This document shows, in pieces, positions 8,241 to 17,152 of a stretch of 64,000 bases of DNA. The position numbers and the translations under genes were made by a program. The notes beneath the pieces are model-generated. The model saw only the letters and a program-made list of their open reading frames with translations. It had not been told where the DNA came from and ran no database searches. Numbering within the stretch: position 1 is the stretch's first letter; each line of letters starts with the position of its first letter. Origin of the DNA: Allotamlana fucoidanivorans (GTDB taxonomy: Bacteria; Bacteroidota; Bacteroidia; Flavobacteriales; Flavobacteriaceae); contig NZ_CP074074.1 in NCBI RefSeq assembly GCF_045788535.1, positions 2,356,001-2,420,000 on the forward strand, read 5' to 3'.

Positions 8241-9051
8241 AATTTAAAATTCTTAAAAATAAATATACAAAAGGAGCAGCAAAAATAATACTATCTAACC
8301 TGTCTAATAAGCCACCATGCCCAGGCATGATGACACCACTATCTTTAACGCCAGCCTGACGTTTAAACTTTGATTCTATTAAATCTCCTAACGTACCAAA
8401 TACACTAATAATAATACTTAATATGAGCCAATTGGTGGAGTTTAATGTTTCGGTAAAGGTAGCAATAAAATAGCTCGCAATACATGAAAAGAATAGTCCG
8501 CCTAAGAATCCCTCTACGGTTTTTTTGGGAGAAATAATTTCAAAAAGTTTTTGTTTACCAAAGTTTTTCCCAACTAGGTAAGCAAAAGAATCGTTTACCC
8601 AAACTAAAATAAAAGACCCCAACAGAATATTTGGGTTATAATCTTTATAGTAATTAGCTATCAAAATTAAGAATACAAACGCACTTGATAGATAGAAGGT
8701 AGTGAGTAAGAATCTTTTGGTTGAAAAAAGCGGTATTGTTTTTTCTGAAAATAAATCTTTGATTAAAAATAATTCAACAAAAATGGATAAAACCATTAAA
8801 ATTTGAGTGAATTCATTGAGGCCTTTCGAGGTGTCAAGAACCGCATGCCAGTATCCAAAAACAATATATAAAGTAATAAAAATTATATAAGGGATATAAC
8901 TTTTTAACTGAATAAGCTTATTGAATTCGGCCATGCAAATTAAACCAAATACAAAGAATAAAAGAATTAAAAGCTGTTCAAAACACAAGCAAACAATAAG
9001 TAATGCAACGTAGAGCAACCCTGATAATGATCGAACAAGCGTTTCTTTCAT
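8230..9051 (-). CDS. cdsA: Phosphatidate cytidylyltransferase
   Basis: 273 residues, polytopic membrane enzyme making CDP-diacylglycerol from phosphatidic acid and CTP, the shared precursor for PssA and PgsA. The C-terminal CdsA signature is intact: GDLIESKFKRQAGVKDSG, then MPGHGGLLDRLDSIIF. It overlaps psd by 11 bp and follows the LUD-domain gene after 1 bp. Together with psd and ACBP it forms a leftward lipid operon probably read from the ftsH region. Confidence 0.95.
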   Translation of the reverse strand: MKETLVRSLSGLLYVALLIVCLCFEQLLILLFFVFGLICMAEFNKLIQLKSYIPYIIFITLYIVFGYWHAVLDTSKGLNEFTQILMVLSIFVELFLIKDLFSEKTIPLFSTKRFLLTTFYLSSAFVFLILIANYYKDYNPNILLGSFILVWVNDSFAYLVGKNFGKQKLFEIISPKKTVEGFLGGLFFSCIASYFIATFTETLNSTNWLILSIIISVFGTLGDLIESKFKRQAGVKDSGVIMPGHGGLLDRLDSIIFAAPFVYLFLRILNYVS

Positions 9052-9052
9052 C

Positions 9053-9661
9053 CTATAAGTCTTCTAAAAGGAGTAGGTAAAGATTTTTAGCACTGCTTCC
9101 ATAGCTTAAAAAATCTTTTTCATCGCTAGATTTAAAATGCTTTATTGTGGTGATATTGGTAGGAATTTGCTGTTTGTTTTTAGATTTAATGCCTCTTAAA
9201 CCTTCGCCAATATTTTCAACAATTTGACTGGTTGTAGCAAATACTACAAAGTTAAACGGTAATTCAGGTAATTTTTTTTCAAAAATTTGTTTTGATGAAA
9301 TGAGCAAAGAGCCATCATTAGCTATAAGATTTTCACAGGTTGTTAGAAAATAGGTGGATTGATTAAGTTTTTTTGAAGGTAATATGCCACTATTTTTAAA
9401 TTTGGCTTCTAAATCAGAATCTAACAGAAAAGCTTTCTCAGCCTGCCAATCGTTTTCTTGTAAAATGTAATTTAGGTTTTCAAAAACTTCATCTATATTT
9501 TCACAATACAAGAACTTACCACCATTAGCTTTAAAATTTATTGTAAATCTCTCGTCTATTGGCAGCTTTATTTCTGGCATGTATTTGCCTCTGTCATCGG
9601 ATTTTAATTCTTCGCCTGATTTGTCAGATTTTGAACCAAAAAGTTTTCTAAAAAGACTCAT
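9053..9661 (-). CDS. LUD-domain (LutC-like) protein
   Basis: 202 residues matching the LUD family, named for lactate-utilisation proteins LutB/LutC. The C-terminal half carries CENLIANDGSLLISSKQ and FVVFATTSQIVENIGEGLRGI, corresponding to the LUD core. No lutA/lutB partner is nearby, so a role in lactate oxidation is not supported. It sits between ftsH and cdsA, 1 bp from cdsA. Function unknown. Confidence 0.75.
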   Translation of the reverse strand: MSLFRKLFGSKSDKSGEELKSDDRGKYMPEIKLPIDERFTINFKANGGKFLYCENIDEVFENLNYILQENDWQAEKAFLLDSDLEAKFKNSGILPSKKLNQSTYFLTTCENLIANDGSLLISSKQIFEKKLPELPFNFVVFATTSQIVENIGEGLRGIKSKNKQQIPTNITTIKHFKSSDEKDFLSYGSSAKNLYLLLLEDL

Positions 9662-9780
9662 TTAGTAAATGCTATTGTCAGAAATCATGTCGAACTACAT
9701 CAAATATAAAAAATCTTAAACTAACCTTACGACTAATTCAAGATTTTTACTATATCATTAGTAGAATACCTTAATTTAAT

Positions 9781-11769
9781 TTATTCTTCTTCGTTTGTAC
9801 CTTTTATTTCTTGATTATTATTTTCTTGTTTTACTGAATTTATAGGTAATTCTTTTGAAAAGGCTCTTTTTCCAAATATTTTCTCTAAGTTATCTTTAAA
9901 AATAACTTCTTTTTCCAATAAAACTTCAGCAAGTTCAGTAAGTTTATCTTTGTTTTCTTCAAGAAGTTTAACGGCGCGAACATATTGTTCTTCTATTATT
10001 CTAGATATTTCTTTATCAATGAGCTCAGCGGTTTCTTCACTATATGGTTTAGAAAACCCGAATTCATTTTGCCCAGAAGAATCGTAATAGGTTAAATTAC
10101 CAATCTTGTCACTTAACCCATAAACAGTTACCATAGCACGAGCTTGTTTGGTTACTTTTTCTAAGTCACTTAATGCACCAGTTGAAATTTTGTCAAAAAT
10201 CACTTTCTCAGCCGCACGACCACCTAAAGCCGCACACATTTCATCGAGCATTTGTTCTGGTCTTACAATGAGGCGTTCTTCTGGTAAATACCAAGCAGCA
10301 CCCAATGAACGTCCTCGAGGCACAATAGTTACTTTTACAAGAGGCGCAGCGTGTTCTAGCATCCAGCTAACGGTGGCGTGTCCTGCTTCATGATAGGCCA
10401 CAGCTTTCTTTTCGCTTGGCGTAATAATTTTATTTTTCTTTTCTAAACCACCAATAATTCTATCAACGGCATCAAGGAAATCTTGTTTGTCAACAGCTTT
10501 TTTACCATTTCTCGCTGCAATTAAAGCCGCTTCATTACACACGTTGGCAATATCGGCACCAGAAAATCCAGGCGTTTGTTTTGATAGGAAATCTAAATCT
10601 AGATTCTCTGCTTTCTTAAGAGGTCTTAAATGTACTTCAAAAATTTCCTTACGTTCTCTTACGTCTGGCAAATCAACAAATATTTGTCGGTCAAAACGTC
10701 CAGCACGCATTAAAGCTTTGTCTAAAATATCCGCTCGGTTGGTTGCTGCTAATACAATAACATTGGTGTTTGTACCAAAACCATCCATTTCAGTCAATAA
10801 CTGGTTTAGGGTGTTTTCGCGCTCATCGTTACTTCCAGACATGGCATTTTTGCCTCTGGCTCTACCGATGGCATCAATTTCATCAATAAAAATGATAGAA
10901 GGTGATTTTTCTTTAGCCTGCTTAAATAAATCTCTAACACGCGAAGCTCCTACACCAACGAACATTTCAACAAAATCTGAACCAGATAAAGAGAAGAACG
11001 GTACTTTTGCTTCACCAGCAACGGCTTTTGCTAATAATGTTTTTCCCGTTCCTGGAGGGCCTACAAGAAGCGCACCTTTTGGAATTTTACCTCCTAAAGT
11101 GGTATATTTTTCAGGGTATTTTAAGAAATCAACAATTTCTTGAACCTCTTCTTTGGCTCCTTCAAGACCAGCAACATCTTTAAAACTTGTTTTTACTTCG
11201 GTATTTTGGTCAAAAAGTTTAGCTTTTGATTTTCCGATATTAAATATTTGCCCTCCAGCACCACCTCCAGCACCACCAGACATGCGTCTCATTATAAAAA
11301 TCCATACGCCAATGAGTAAAATAAAAGGGAGGATACCCATGAGTAAATTTCCCCAATCATTCGTTTCTGTATCAAAGGTTACCGTTGGTTTGTCTGATAG
11401 ATCTTTAATAACGTCATTAAGTTTATTTTCAAAATTCTGCAAATCACCAAACTCAAACTTATAGTTTGGTAATCTTGTGGTAGAGAGCGCAAAGGTTTGT
11501 GGCTTTGAGTTTTTATGCACCTCTTTAGTTTCTGCATCTTTTGTTAAGTAGACTTTGGCTACTCGTGTATTTTTTATAATATCAACACGTTCAACATCAC
11601 CTTCTTCCAAATATTTAAAGAAATCGGAAGGTGTAGTTAGATTGCCATTTTGGTAATCCCCGCTACTAAATAGTTGAAAGCCTAAAAATAGAGCTATTAG
11701 AATACCGTATATCCAGTACGGACTAAATTTTGGTTTTTTGTCCTTTATGTTTTTCTTATCGTTTGCCAT
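9781..11769 (-). CDS. ftsH: ATP-dependent zinc metalloprotease FtsH
   Basis: 662 residues. Membrane-anchored AAA+ protease for quality control of membrane and short-lived proteins. Transmembrane helices at about 18-35 and 141-160 flank a periplasmic domain. A Gly-rich linker leads to the AAA module with Walker A GPPGTGKT (237-244), Walker B FIDEID (294-299) and the second region of homology around 345-361. The zinc site HEAGH is at 460-464. It lies 8 bp after rsfS, so both are likely cotranscribed. Confidence 0.98.
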   Translation of the reverse strand: MANDKKNIKDKKPKFSPYWIYGILIALFLGFQLFSSGDYQNGNLTTPSDFFKYLEEGDVERVDIIKNTRVAKVYLTKDAETKEVHKNSKPQTFALSTTRLPNYKFEFGDLQNFENKLNDVIKDLSDKPTVTFDTETNDWGNLLMGILPFILLIGVWIFIMRRMSGGAGGGAGGQIFNIGKSKAKLFDQNTEVKTSFKDVAGLEGAKEEVQEIVDFLKYPEKYTTLGGKIPKGALLVGPPGTGKTLLAKAVAGEAKVPFFSLSGSDFVEMFVGVGASRVRDLFKQAKEKSPSIIFIDEIDAIGRARGKNAMSGSNDERENTLNQLLTEMDGFGTNTNVIVLAATNRADILDKALMRAGRFDRQIFVDLPDVRERKEIFEVHLRPLKKAENLDLDFLSKQTPGFSGADIANVCNEAALIAARNGKKAVDKQDFLDAVDRIIGGLEKKNKIITPSEKKAVAYHEAGHATVSWMLEHAAPLVKVTIVPRGRSLGAAWYLPEERLIVRPEQMLDEMCAALGGRAAEKVIFDKISTGALSDLEKVTKQARAMVTVYGLSDKIGNLTYYDSSGQNEFGFSKPYSEETAELIDKEISRIIEEQYVRAVKLLEENKDKLTELAEVLLEKEVIFKDNLEKIFGKRAFSKELPINSVKQENNNQEIKGTNEEE

Positions 11770-11777
11770 TTGTTTTT

Positions 11778-12149
11778 TTAGTAACTAGTTTCTATTACAG
11801 TTGTTTTTGCATCCCCCCAAAGACTCTCTATGTCATAAAATTCTCTAACGTGTTTTTGGAAAACGTGAACCACAACATTAACGTAATCAATTAATATCCA
11901 TTCAGCATTATCAACCCCTTCAGTGTGCCATGGGTGATCTTTAAGCTCTTTACTTACTTTCTTTTGAATGGAATTAACTATAGCGTTTACCTGCGTATTT
12001 GAAGTTCCTTCGCAAATAATAAAGTAATCGCAAACCGTGTTTTCAATTTCTCTTAAATCTAGGATATTAATTTCTTTTCCTTTAACATCCTCAATCCCAC
12101 TAATAATAACCGATATTAATTGGTCTGCGCTGATTTTTTCTTTCGCCAT
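11778..12149 (-). CDS. rsfS: Ribosomal silencing factor RsfS
   Basis: 123 residues, the Iojap/RsfS family. It binds ribosomal protein uL14 and blocks 30S-50S joining in starvation. Family signatures are present: CDYFIICEGTSNTQVNAI, then HTEGVDNAEWILIDYVNVVVHVF and FYDIESLWGDA near the C-terminus. First gene of a leftward unit with ftsH; its -7 box lies 20 bp upstream. Confidence 0.96.
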   Translation of the reverse strand: MAKEKISADQLISVIISGIEDVKGKEINILDLREIENTVCDYFIICEGTSNTQVNAIVNSIQKKVSKELKDHPWHTEGVDNAEWILIDYVNVVVHVFQKHVREFYDIESLWGDAKTTVIETSY

Positions 12150-12168
12150 TAAATTTATTTAATTTGTG

Positions 12169-12176
12169 CAAAGTTA
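12169..12176 (-). promoter_or_regulatory. Putative -7 element for rsfS-ftsH
   Basis: Exact TAACTTTG on the minus strand, 20 bp before the rsfS ATG. No clear -33 TTG. Confidence 0.55.
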
Positions 12177-12243
12177 TTATTTTTTTGCTTCTTTACACTT
12201 TAAAAATTCTAATAAGATTTTATTGAGTAATATCAACAATATA

Positions 12244-12975
12244 ATGCGGTTAATCAAACTTGATGCCATTGATTCTACGAATAGTTATTTAAGGCAGCTT
12301 TATGCGAATGAAGCAACTGAAGATTATACGTGTGTGCTTGCTAAGCTTCAAACCAAAGGAAGGGGGCAAATGGGTACCGTATGGGAATCTGAATCTTCTA
12401 AAAACCTTACGTGTAGTATTTTAAAGACCTTTTCAGTCTACACCATGGATAAGTCTTTTTACGTAAGTATGGTAGTAGCTTTAGCCATTATTAAGAGTTT
12501 AGAAGCTTTTTCAATACCAAAATTGCAGATAAAATGGCCGAACGACATTTTGTCAGAACAAATGAAGATTTGTGGTGTTTTAATTGAAAATGTCATAAAG
12601 CATAACCAAATAGATGCTTCTATTATTGGTATAGGGTTAAATGTAAACCAAACTACATTTAACCATTTGCCTAAAGCCTCTTCTTTAAAACTACTTACAG
12701 GAACCACTTATAATCTTGAAGAACTTACAGTCACCCTTTTAGGGTATTTAAAAAAGTATTTTTCAATATTACAATCTGGAGCTATCCATGCATTGAAAGC
12801 AGAATATGAGTCGTATTTATTTAGAAAAAACAAACCTTCTACATTTACCAATGAAGAAGGTGTATTGTTTTCTGCGTATATTCAAGGGGTAACAAATACT
12901 GGTGAACTAAAACTTCTTTTGGAAGATAATATTGTTAAAACCTTCAGTTTAAAAGAAGTTACCCTTTTGTATTAA
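12244..12975 (+). CDS. birA: Biotin--[acetyl-CoA-carboxylase] ligase
   Basis: 243 residues. It activates biotin with ATP and attaches it to the biotin carboxyl carrier lysine. The catalytic motif KGRGQMG is at residues 38-44, preceded by DAIDSTN; KWPNDI and GIGLNVN follow. There is no N-terminal helix-turn-helix, so it is ligase-only and not a repressor. The ATG at 12244 is chosen because the family begins right before LDAIDSTN; the frame stays open upstream but that stretch overlaps the rsfS promoter. The 3' end overlaps the convergent SRPBCC gene by 4 bp. Confidence 0.93.
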   Translation: MRLIKLDAIDSTNSYLRQLYANEATEDYTCVLAKLQTKGRGQMGTVWESESSKNLTCSILKTFSVYTMDKSFYVSMVVALAIIKSLEAFSIPKLQIKWPNDILSEQMKICGVLIENVIKHNQIDASIIGIGLNVNQTTFNHLPKASSLKLLTGTTYNLEELTVTLLGYLKKYFSILQSGAIHALKAEYESYLFRKNKPSTFTNEEGVLFSAYIQGVTNTGELKLLLEDNIVKTFSLKEVTLLY

Positions 12976-13367
12976 AGGGCATTAGGAATATTTGTAGCCA
13001 GAGTTTCAATGAATTTTGAAATAGGGCCTTTAATCATCATAGCCATCATCGGATTAAAATCACCAGAGAAGCTCAATTGAACCTCGCTGGTATTTGGGCT
13101 TGTTTCATCAATAGTGCCAACTAAAGTGAAATCAATTTTTCCGCCCGCGGCCCCCAATACTATGTTGTTGGGCGGTGTAACTTCTTTCTTTTTTAAGACA
13201 ATTTCAGGCATGCCTTTTAATGCAAACACAAAAGTGTCTTCGCTTAAAACTTCAAACTTACTTATGTTTTCGGGCATTAAAGCTTCAAAGTTTTTAACTT
13301 CAGAAAGAAAATTGAAAATAGTTTCAGGCGATTTCCTAACACTTACTTTTGGAGATTCTAAATTCAT
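12972..13367 (-). CDS. SRPBCC (START/Bet v1-like) protein
   Basis: 131 residues of the Bet v1-like fold that encloses a hydrophobic cavity. It opens with SPKVSVRKSPETIFNFLSEVKNFEALMP, the usual first strand and helices, and ends with a long helix ISKFIETLATNIPNAL. The ligand is unknown. It lies 51 bp downstream of pyrE and may be cotranscribed with it. The 3' end overlaps birA by 4 bp tail to tail. Confidence 0.8.
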   Translation of the reverse strand: MNLESPKVSVRKSPETIFNFLSEVKNFEALMPENISKFEVLSEDTFVFALKGMPEIVLKKKEVTPPNNIVLGAAGGKIDFTLVGTIDETSPNTSEVQLSFSGDFNPMMAMMIKGPISKFIETLATNIPNAL

Positions 13368-13418
13368 ATGAATATATTTTATTTCGCGTACTGTTAATGG
13401 ATAATTACTTGTTGCTTA

Positions 13419-14063
13419 TCAAATAGCGTTCCATTCACTAGGGTTTGCGTTCCATTCAGACAAAGTTTCAAGCTCTTTTTCTGTAATGTAGTTGGTTTGT
13501 AAGGCTTGTTCTAACAATGTTTCATAATTGCTTAAGGTTTGAAGTCTTACATTGGCGCTTTCAAAGTTTTCTGTGGCAACTTTAAAACCGTATGTGAATA
13601 TAGCCACCATGCCCTTTACATTAACATTGGCTTCTTTTAAGGCTTTTACGGCATTTAAACTGCTTTTTCCAGTGCTAATTAAATCTTCAACAACCACAAC
13701 GTTTTGTCCGCTTTCAATAAAGCCTTCAATTTGATTTTTTCTTCCATGACCTTTAGCATCGGGTCTAACATAAACAAAGGGTAGCCCTAAATACTCGGCA
13801 ACCAGCATGCCTATGCCAATAGCACCCGTAGCTACGCCAGCAATGGCATCAGGTTTGCCATAATTTTTTTCTATCTGTTTACCCATAGTTTCTCTAATGT
13901 AATTTCTAATTGTTGGAAAAGAGAGTACAATTCTATTGTCACAGTAAATGGGTGATTTCCAGCCAGAAGCCCAAGTAAAAGGGGCGTTAGGACTTAATTT
14001 TATAGCATTGATTTGAAGTAAAACTTCAGCGGTTTTTTTTGCTGTATCTTTGTTAAAAATCAT
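13419..14063 (-). CDS. pyrE: Orotate phosphoribosyltransferase
   Basis: 214 residues. It joins orotate and PRPP to give OMP in pyrimidine synthesis. The PRPP-binding motif VVVVEDLISTGKS spans about 122-134, and the catalytic flexible loop RKNQIEG follows PDAKGHG. A small oddity is a near-duplicated EWNA at the C-terminus (SEWNANPSEWNAI). A -7 element lies 18 bp upstream. Confidence 0.96.
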   Translation of the reverse strand: MIFNKDTAKKTAEVLLQINAIKLSPNAPFTWASGWKSPIYCDNRIVLSFPTIRNYIRETMGKQIEKNYGKPDAIAGVATGAIGIGMLVAEYLGLPFVYVRPDAKGHGRKNQIEGFIESGQNVVVVEDLISTGKSSLNAVKALKEANVNVKGMVAIFTYGFKVATENFESANVRLQTLSNYETLLEQALQTNYITEKELETLSEWNANPSEWNAI

Positions 14064-14080
14064 AGTTGCAGAATTTTGTA

Positions 14081-14088
14081 CAAATTTA
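14081..14088 (-). promoter_or_regulatory. Putative -7 element for pyrE
   Basis: Exact TAAATTTG on the minus strand, 18 bp before the pyrE ATG; no clear -33 element. Confidence 0.5.
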
Positions 14089-14191
14089 ATTGTAATTGTA
14101 TAGACTATACTACATTTAAAATAAATTTTTCAACATTGTCTTTTCTCAATTTAAAAATGATATTTTTACCCGAGTATAAATTCATTTGCCT

Positions 14192-14773
14192 ATGCATAGA
14201 GTTTTTGTTGGGGACAAACCTATTGTATTGACTACCAGTATAGAAGAGGAAATAAACTTTAAGAATTACCTGTTAAGCACGGTAAATATGCCTAAAGTTA
14301 TCCGACGGTTGAATAATACTTCATTAGCAGAAGTACGGCTAATTCATAAAAATGAAGATAAACTTCTTAAAAAATTTTTAAAAAAGTTACCAAATGTTAT
14401 CGCGGGTGGCGGAAAGGTTTATAATGCAGAAGGTAAAATTCTTTTCATTTACAGAAACGATAAATGGGATTTGCCTAAAGGGAAAGCTGAAAAAAAAGAA
14501 AGTATTGAAGAAACAGCCATACGCGAGGTAACTGAGGAAACAGGAGTTTCTGGATTGAAAATTACAAAACCATTGGACGTCACTTATCATATTTTTAAAA
14601 GGAATGGTAGATATAAAATAAAAATCACTTATTGGTTTGAAATGAAAACCAAGTTCAGTGGTACTTTGACTGCACAAGAGAACGAAGGTATTACCAAAGT
14701 AGCTTGGTTGAATCATGAAGAAGCAAATGAGGCTCTTAAAAATTCATATGCCAATATTAAGTTGTTAGTTTAA
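14192..14773 (+). CDS. NUDIX hydrolase
   Basis: 193 residues. The complete Nudix box (G, five residues, E, seven residues, REVTEETGV) spans about 97-119 and binds the metal for pyrophosphate hydrolysis. The substrate cannot be told. An extra N-terminal domain of about 65 residues precedes the Nudix fold, as in many Bacteroidota orthologs. I chose ATG at 14192; TTG at 14186 is an alternative. It is divergent from pyrE and followed by a terminator. Confidence 0.9.
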   Translation: MHRVFVGDKPIVLTTSIEEEINFKNYLLSTVNMPKVIRRLNNTSLAEVRLIHKNEDKLLKKFLKKLPNVIAGGGKVYNAEGKILFIYRNDKWDLPKGKAEKKESIEETAIREVTEETGVSGLKITKPLDVTYHIFKRNGRYKIKITYWFEMKTKFSGTLTAQENEGITKVAWLNHEEANEALKNSYANIKLLV

Positions 14774-14792
14774 CGAAGTACTTAATTTAAGT

Positions 14793-14826
14793 TCTTATTG
14801 CGCTAGCTCTAACAATAAGATTTTTT
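14793..14826 (+). terminator. Terminator of the NUDIX gene
   Basis: TCTTATTG pairs with CAATAAGA around a 12-nt loop and is followed by six T. Confidence 0.6.
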
Positions 14827-14890
14827 CGTGTGGTTTTTTTGATTTTTCAAACGATTTCGATAGGCTTTGGGTTAATTATAATTGTTCTAC

Positions 14891-14920
14891 TTGCAGATCA
14901 ATATATTAACTGTAATTTTG
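14891..14920 (+). promoter_or_regulatory. Putative sulP promoter
   Basis: TTG at 14891-14893, 19-bp spacer, TAATTTTG at 14913-14920; the -7 box ends 18 bp before the ATG. Confidence 0.7.
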
Positions 14921-14938
14921 CACCTTCAATAAAAAACC

Positions 14939-16552
14939 ATGACTGAATTTATAAGAAAACGCGCTGCAAATGCCAAGAATGATATATTAAGTGGGATTAC
15001 TGTTGCTTTAGCCTTAGTGCCAGAAGCCGTAGCTTTTGCCTTCGTGGCAGGTGTAGATCCTTTAGTTGGACTTTATGCGGCTTTTATGATTGGGTTAATC
15101 ACTTCAATCTTTGGTGGGCGTCCTGGTATGATTAGTGGAGCAACAGGAGCTCTTGCTGTTGTTATGGTAAGTTTAGTGGCCGAAGGTAATGCCATGGGAG
15201 CACCTGAAGAACAATTAGGATTGTACTTTTTGTTTGTTACGGTTATTTTAATGGGTATAATTCAAATGCTGGCAGGCATTTTTAAACTAGGAAAGTTTGT
15301 TAGGTTAATTCCTCATCCAGTAATGATGGGGTTTGTTAATGGTCTGGCCATTGTGATTTTTCTATCGCAATTAGGTATGTTTAAAGATGCTAACGGTAAT
15401 TGGTTTACAGGAACGCCATTGTATATTATGTTGGGGCTTGTGGCTTTAACTATGGGTATTATGTTTGTACTGCCTAAATTAACAAAAAAGTTACCTGAAG
15501 CCCTTATTGCCATTTTAGTGGTTTCATCTATCGTTATTTTTGGCGGATTTGATGTGGCTACCGTTGGAAGTTTTATTCGTGATGGTGGTGGAGAAGGGTT
15601 AAAAGGTAGTTTGCCTCAATTTCAAACAGATATTTTTACTAAGGTACCTTTTACTTGGCAAACTTTGAAATTTATTGGGCCTTATGCATTGATTCTTGCA
15701 GCCATTGGTTTAATTGAGTCGCTAATGACCTTAAATTTAGTGGATGAATTAACAGAAACTAGAGGGGATGCTAATAGAGAATGTATGGCGCAAGGCGGTG
15801 CTAATATTATTACTGGTTTCTTTGGGGGTATGGGTGGTTGTGCCATGATTGGTCAATCTTTAATTAATATCAAATCAGGGGGGCGCACAAGACTTTCCGG
15901 TATTGTTGCTGCTGTTCTACTTTTGGTCTTTATTTTATTTGCTTCAGGACTTATTGAACAAGTGCCTATTGCTGCACTGGTAGGTGTGATGTTTATGGTG
16001 GTTATTGGCACCTTTGCGTGGAGTAGTTTTAGAATATTGAATAAAATACCTTTAAGCGATGTGATTGTTTTGGTTGCTGTTTCTTCTTTAACGGTAATAT
16101 TCGATTTGGCAATTGCCGTTATAGCCGGTGTTATTATTAGTGCCTTGGTGTTTTCTTGGGAGAATGCCAAACGTATTCGTGCTCGTAAACGCATACGTGA
16201 AGATGGTACTAAAGTCTATGAAATTTGGGGGCCTTTATTTTTTGGTTCTATTATAGCTTTTAATGAAAAGTTTGATGTAAAGAATGATCCTGAAATGGTA
16301 GAAATTGATTTTGTAGAATCAAGAGTTAGTGATCATTCGGCTATTGAGGCAATTTACAATTTGGTAGGAAAATATGAAGCGGCAGGCAAAAAAGTAAAAT
16401 TGAAGCATTTAAGTGAAGATTGTAAAGTGCTTTTATATAAATCGAACCCCAAATTTAGAGAAGTAATTGTTGAAGATATTGACGATCCGCGTTATCATTT
16501 GGCAGAAAACCCCGAAGCCTTTACCAAGGGGTTAGCAGAGTATGATTTATAA
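14939..16552 (+). CDS. SulP family inorganic anion transporter with STAS domain
   Basis: 537 residues. The N-terminal two thirds hold about 10-12 hydrophobic helices with SulP signatures: LSGITVALALVPEAVAFAFV and, near residue 270, the conserved NRECMAQGGANI segment followed by GGMGGCAMIGQS. The C-terminal part (about 415-510) is a STAS domain. The substrate could be sulfate, bicarbonate or another anion; nothing nearby (no carbonic anhydrase, no sulfate-assimilation gene) decides it. It is a single-gene unit with its own promoter and a bidirectional terminator. Confidence 0.92.
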   Translation: MTEFIRKRAANAKNDILSGITVALALVPEAVAFAFVAGVDPLVGLYAAFMIGLITSIFGGRPGMISGATGALAVVMVSLVAEGNAMGAPEEQLGLYFLFVTVILMGIIQMLAGIFKLGKFVRLIPHPVMMGFVNGLAIVIFLSQLGMFKDANGNWFTGTPLYIMLGLVALTMGIMFVLPKLTKKLPEALIAILVVSSIVIFGGFDVATVGSFIRDGGGEGLKGSLPQFQTDIFTKVPFTWQTLKFIGPYALILAAIGLIESLMTLNLVDELTETRGDANRECMAQGGANIITGFFGGMGGCAMIGQSLINIKSGGRTRLSGIVAAVLLLVFILFASGLIEQVPIAALVGVMFMVVIGTFAWSSFRILNKIPLSDVIVLVAVSSLTVIFDLAIAVIAGVIISALVFSWENAKRIRARKRIREDGTKVYEIWGPLFFGSIIAFNEKFDVKNDPEMVEIDFVESRVSDHSAIEAIYNLVGKYEAAGKKVKLKHLSEDCKVLLYKSNPKFREVIVEDIDDPRYHLAENPEAFTKGLAEYDL

Positions 16553-16571
16553 CATTACAGCATTATAAATT

Positions 16572-16607
16572 AAAAAAAGGTGGTTTTTTATCAACCACCT
16601 TTTTTTA
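16572..16607. terminator. Bidirectional terminator between sulP and coaD
   Basis: AAAAAAAGGTGGTT and AACCACCTTTTTTT form a perfect stem around a short loop, serving both convergent genes. Confidence 0.88.
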
Positions 16608-16626
16608 TACATTAATGTTTTGGTAT

Positions 16627-17082
16627 TTACTTTATTCTTACACTATCAGGAACTAACTTGGTGTAATCTCCCTTATTTCTTATAACGTCACGCACAATAG
16701 AAGAGGCAATATAAGAGGTGTCTGCCGAAGTCAATAAAAATACGGTTTCAATGGGTGCTAAGTCTCTATTGGTATGAGCAATGGCTTTTTCAAATTCAAA
16801 ATCGGCAGGGTTTCTTAAACCGCGTAAAATGAATTCAACACCTATGTCTTTACAGAAATCTACCGTAAGTCCTTTATAAGTCATGACTTTAACCTTGGGT
16901 TCATCAGCAAATGTTTTTTCAATAAAGGATTGGCGTTCTTTTAATGTAAACATATATTTTTTATCGGCATTGACACCAATAGCTACAATAATTTCATCAA
17001 AAAGGGTTACTCCGCGTTTAATAATATCATAATGCCCTTTTGTTATAGGATCAAAAGACCCTGGAAATAATGCTCGTTTCAT
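16627..17082 (-). CDS. coaD: Phosphopantetheine adenylyltransferase
   Basis: 151 residues. Penultimate step of coenzyme A synthesis: 4'-phosphopantetheine plus ATP gives dephospho-CoA. The nucleotidyltransferase motif is TKGH at 14-17, after ALFPGSFDPI; the C-terminal SSIVRDV segment matches the family ISSTxVR motif. The frame extends eight codons further upstream, but the family nearly always begins at MKRALFPGSFDP, so ATG at 17082 is preferred. It follows ddl leftward after 70 bp. Confidence 0.96.
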   Translation of the reverse strand: MKRALFPGSFDPITKGHYDIIKRGVTLFDEIIVAIGVNADKKYMFTLKERQSFIEKTFADEPKVKVMTYKGLTVDFCKDIGVEFILRGLRNPADFEFEKAIAHTNRDLAPIETVFLLTSADTSYIASSIVRDVIRNKGDYTKLVPDSVRIK

Positions 17083-17152
17083 GAAAACTTGTTTTCTTTC
17101 CGCCATGAGCGAAAAACATTTGTAGTGATTTATTTCAAAGATAACTAATAAA

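Noticed and set aside
10487..11143. Rightward 218-codon open frame inside ftsH
   Set aside because: It is antisense to the AAA domain of ftsH, has no family features and its composition follows from ftsH codons.
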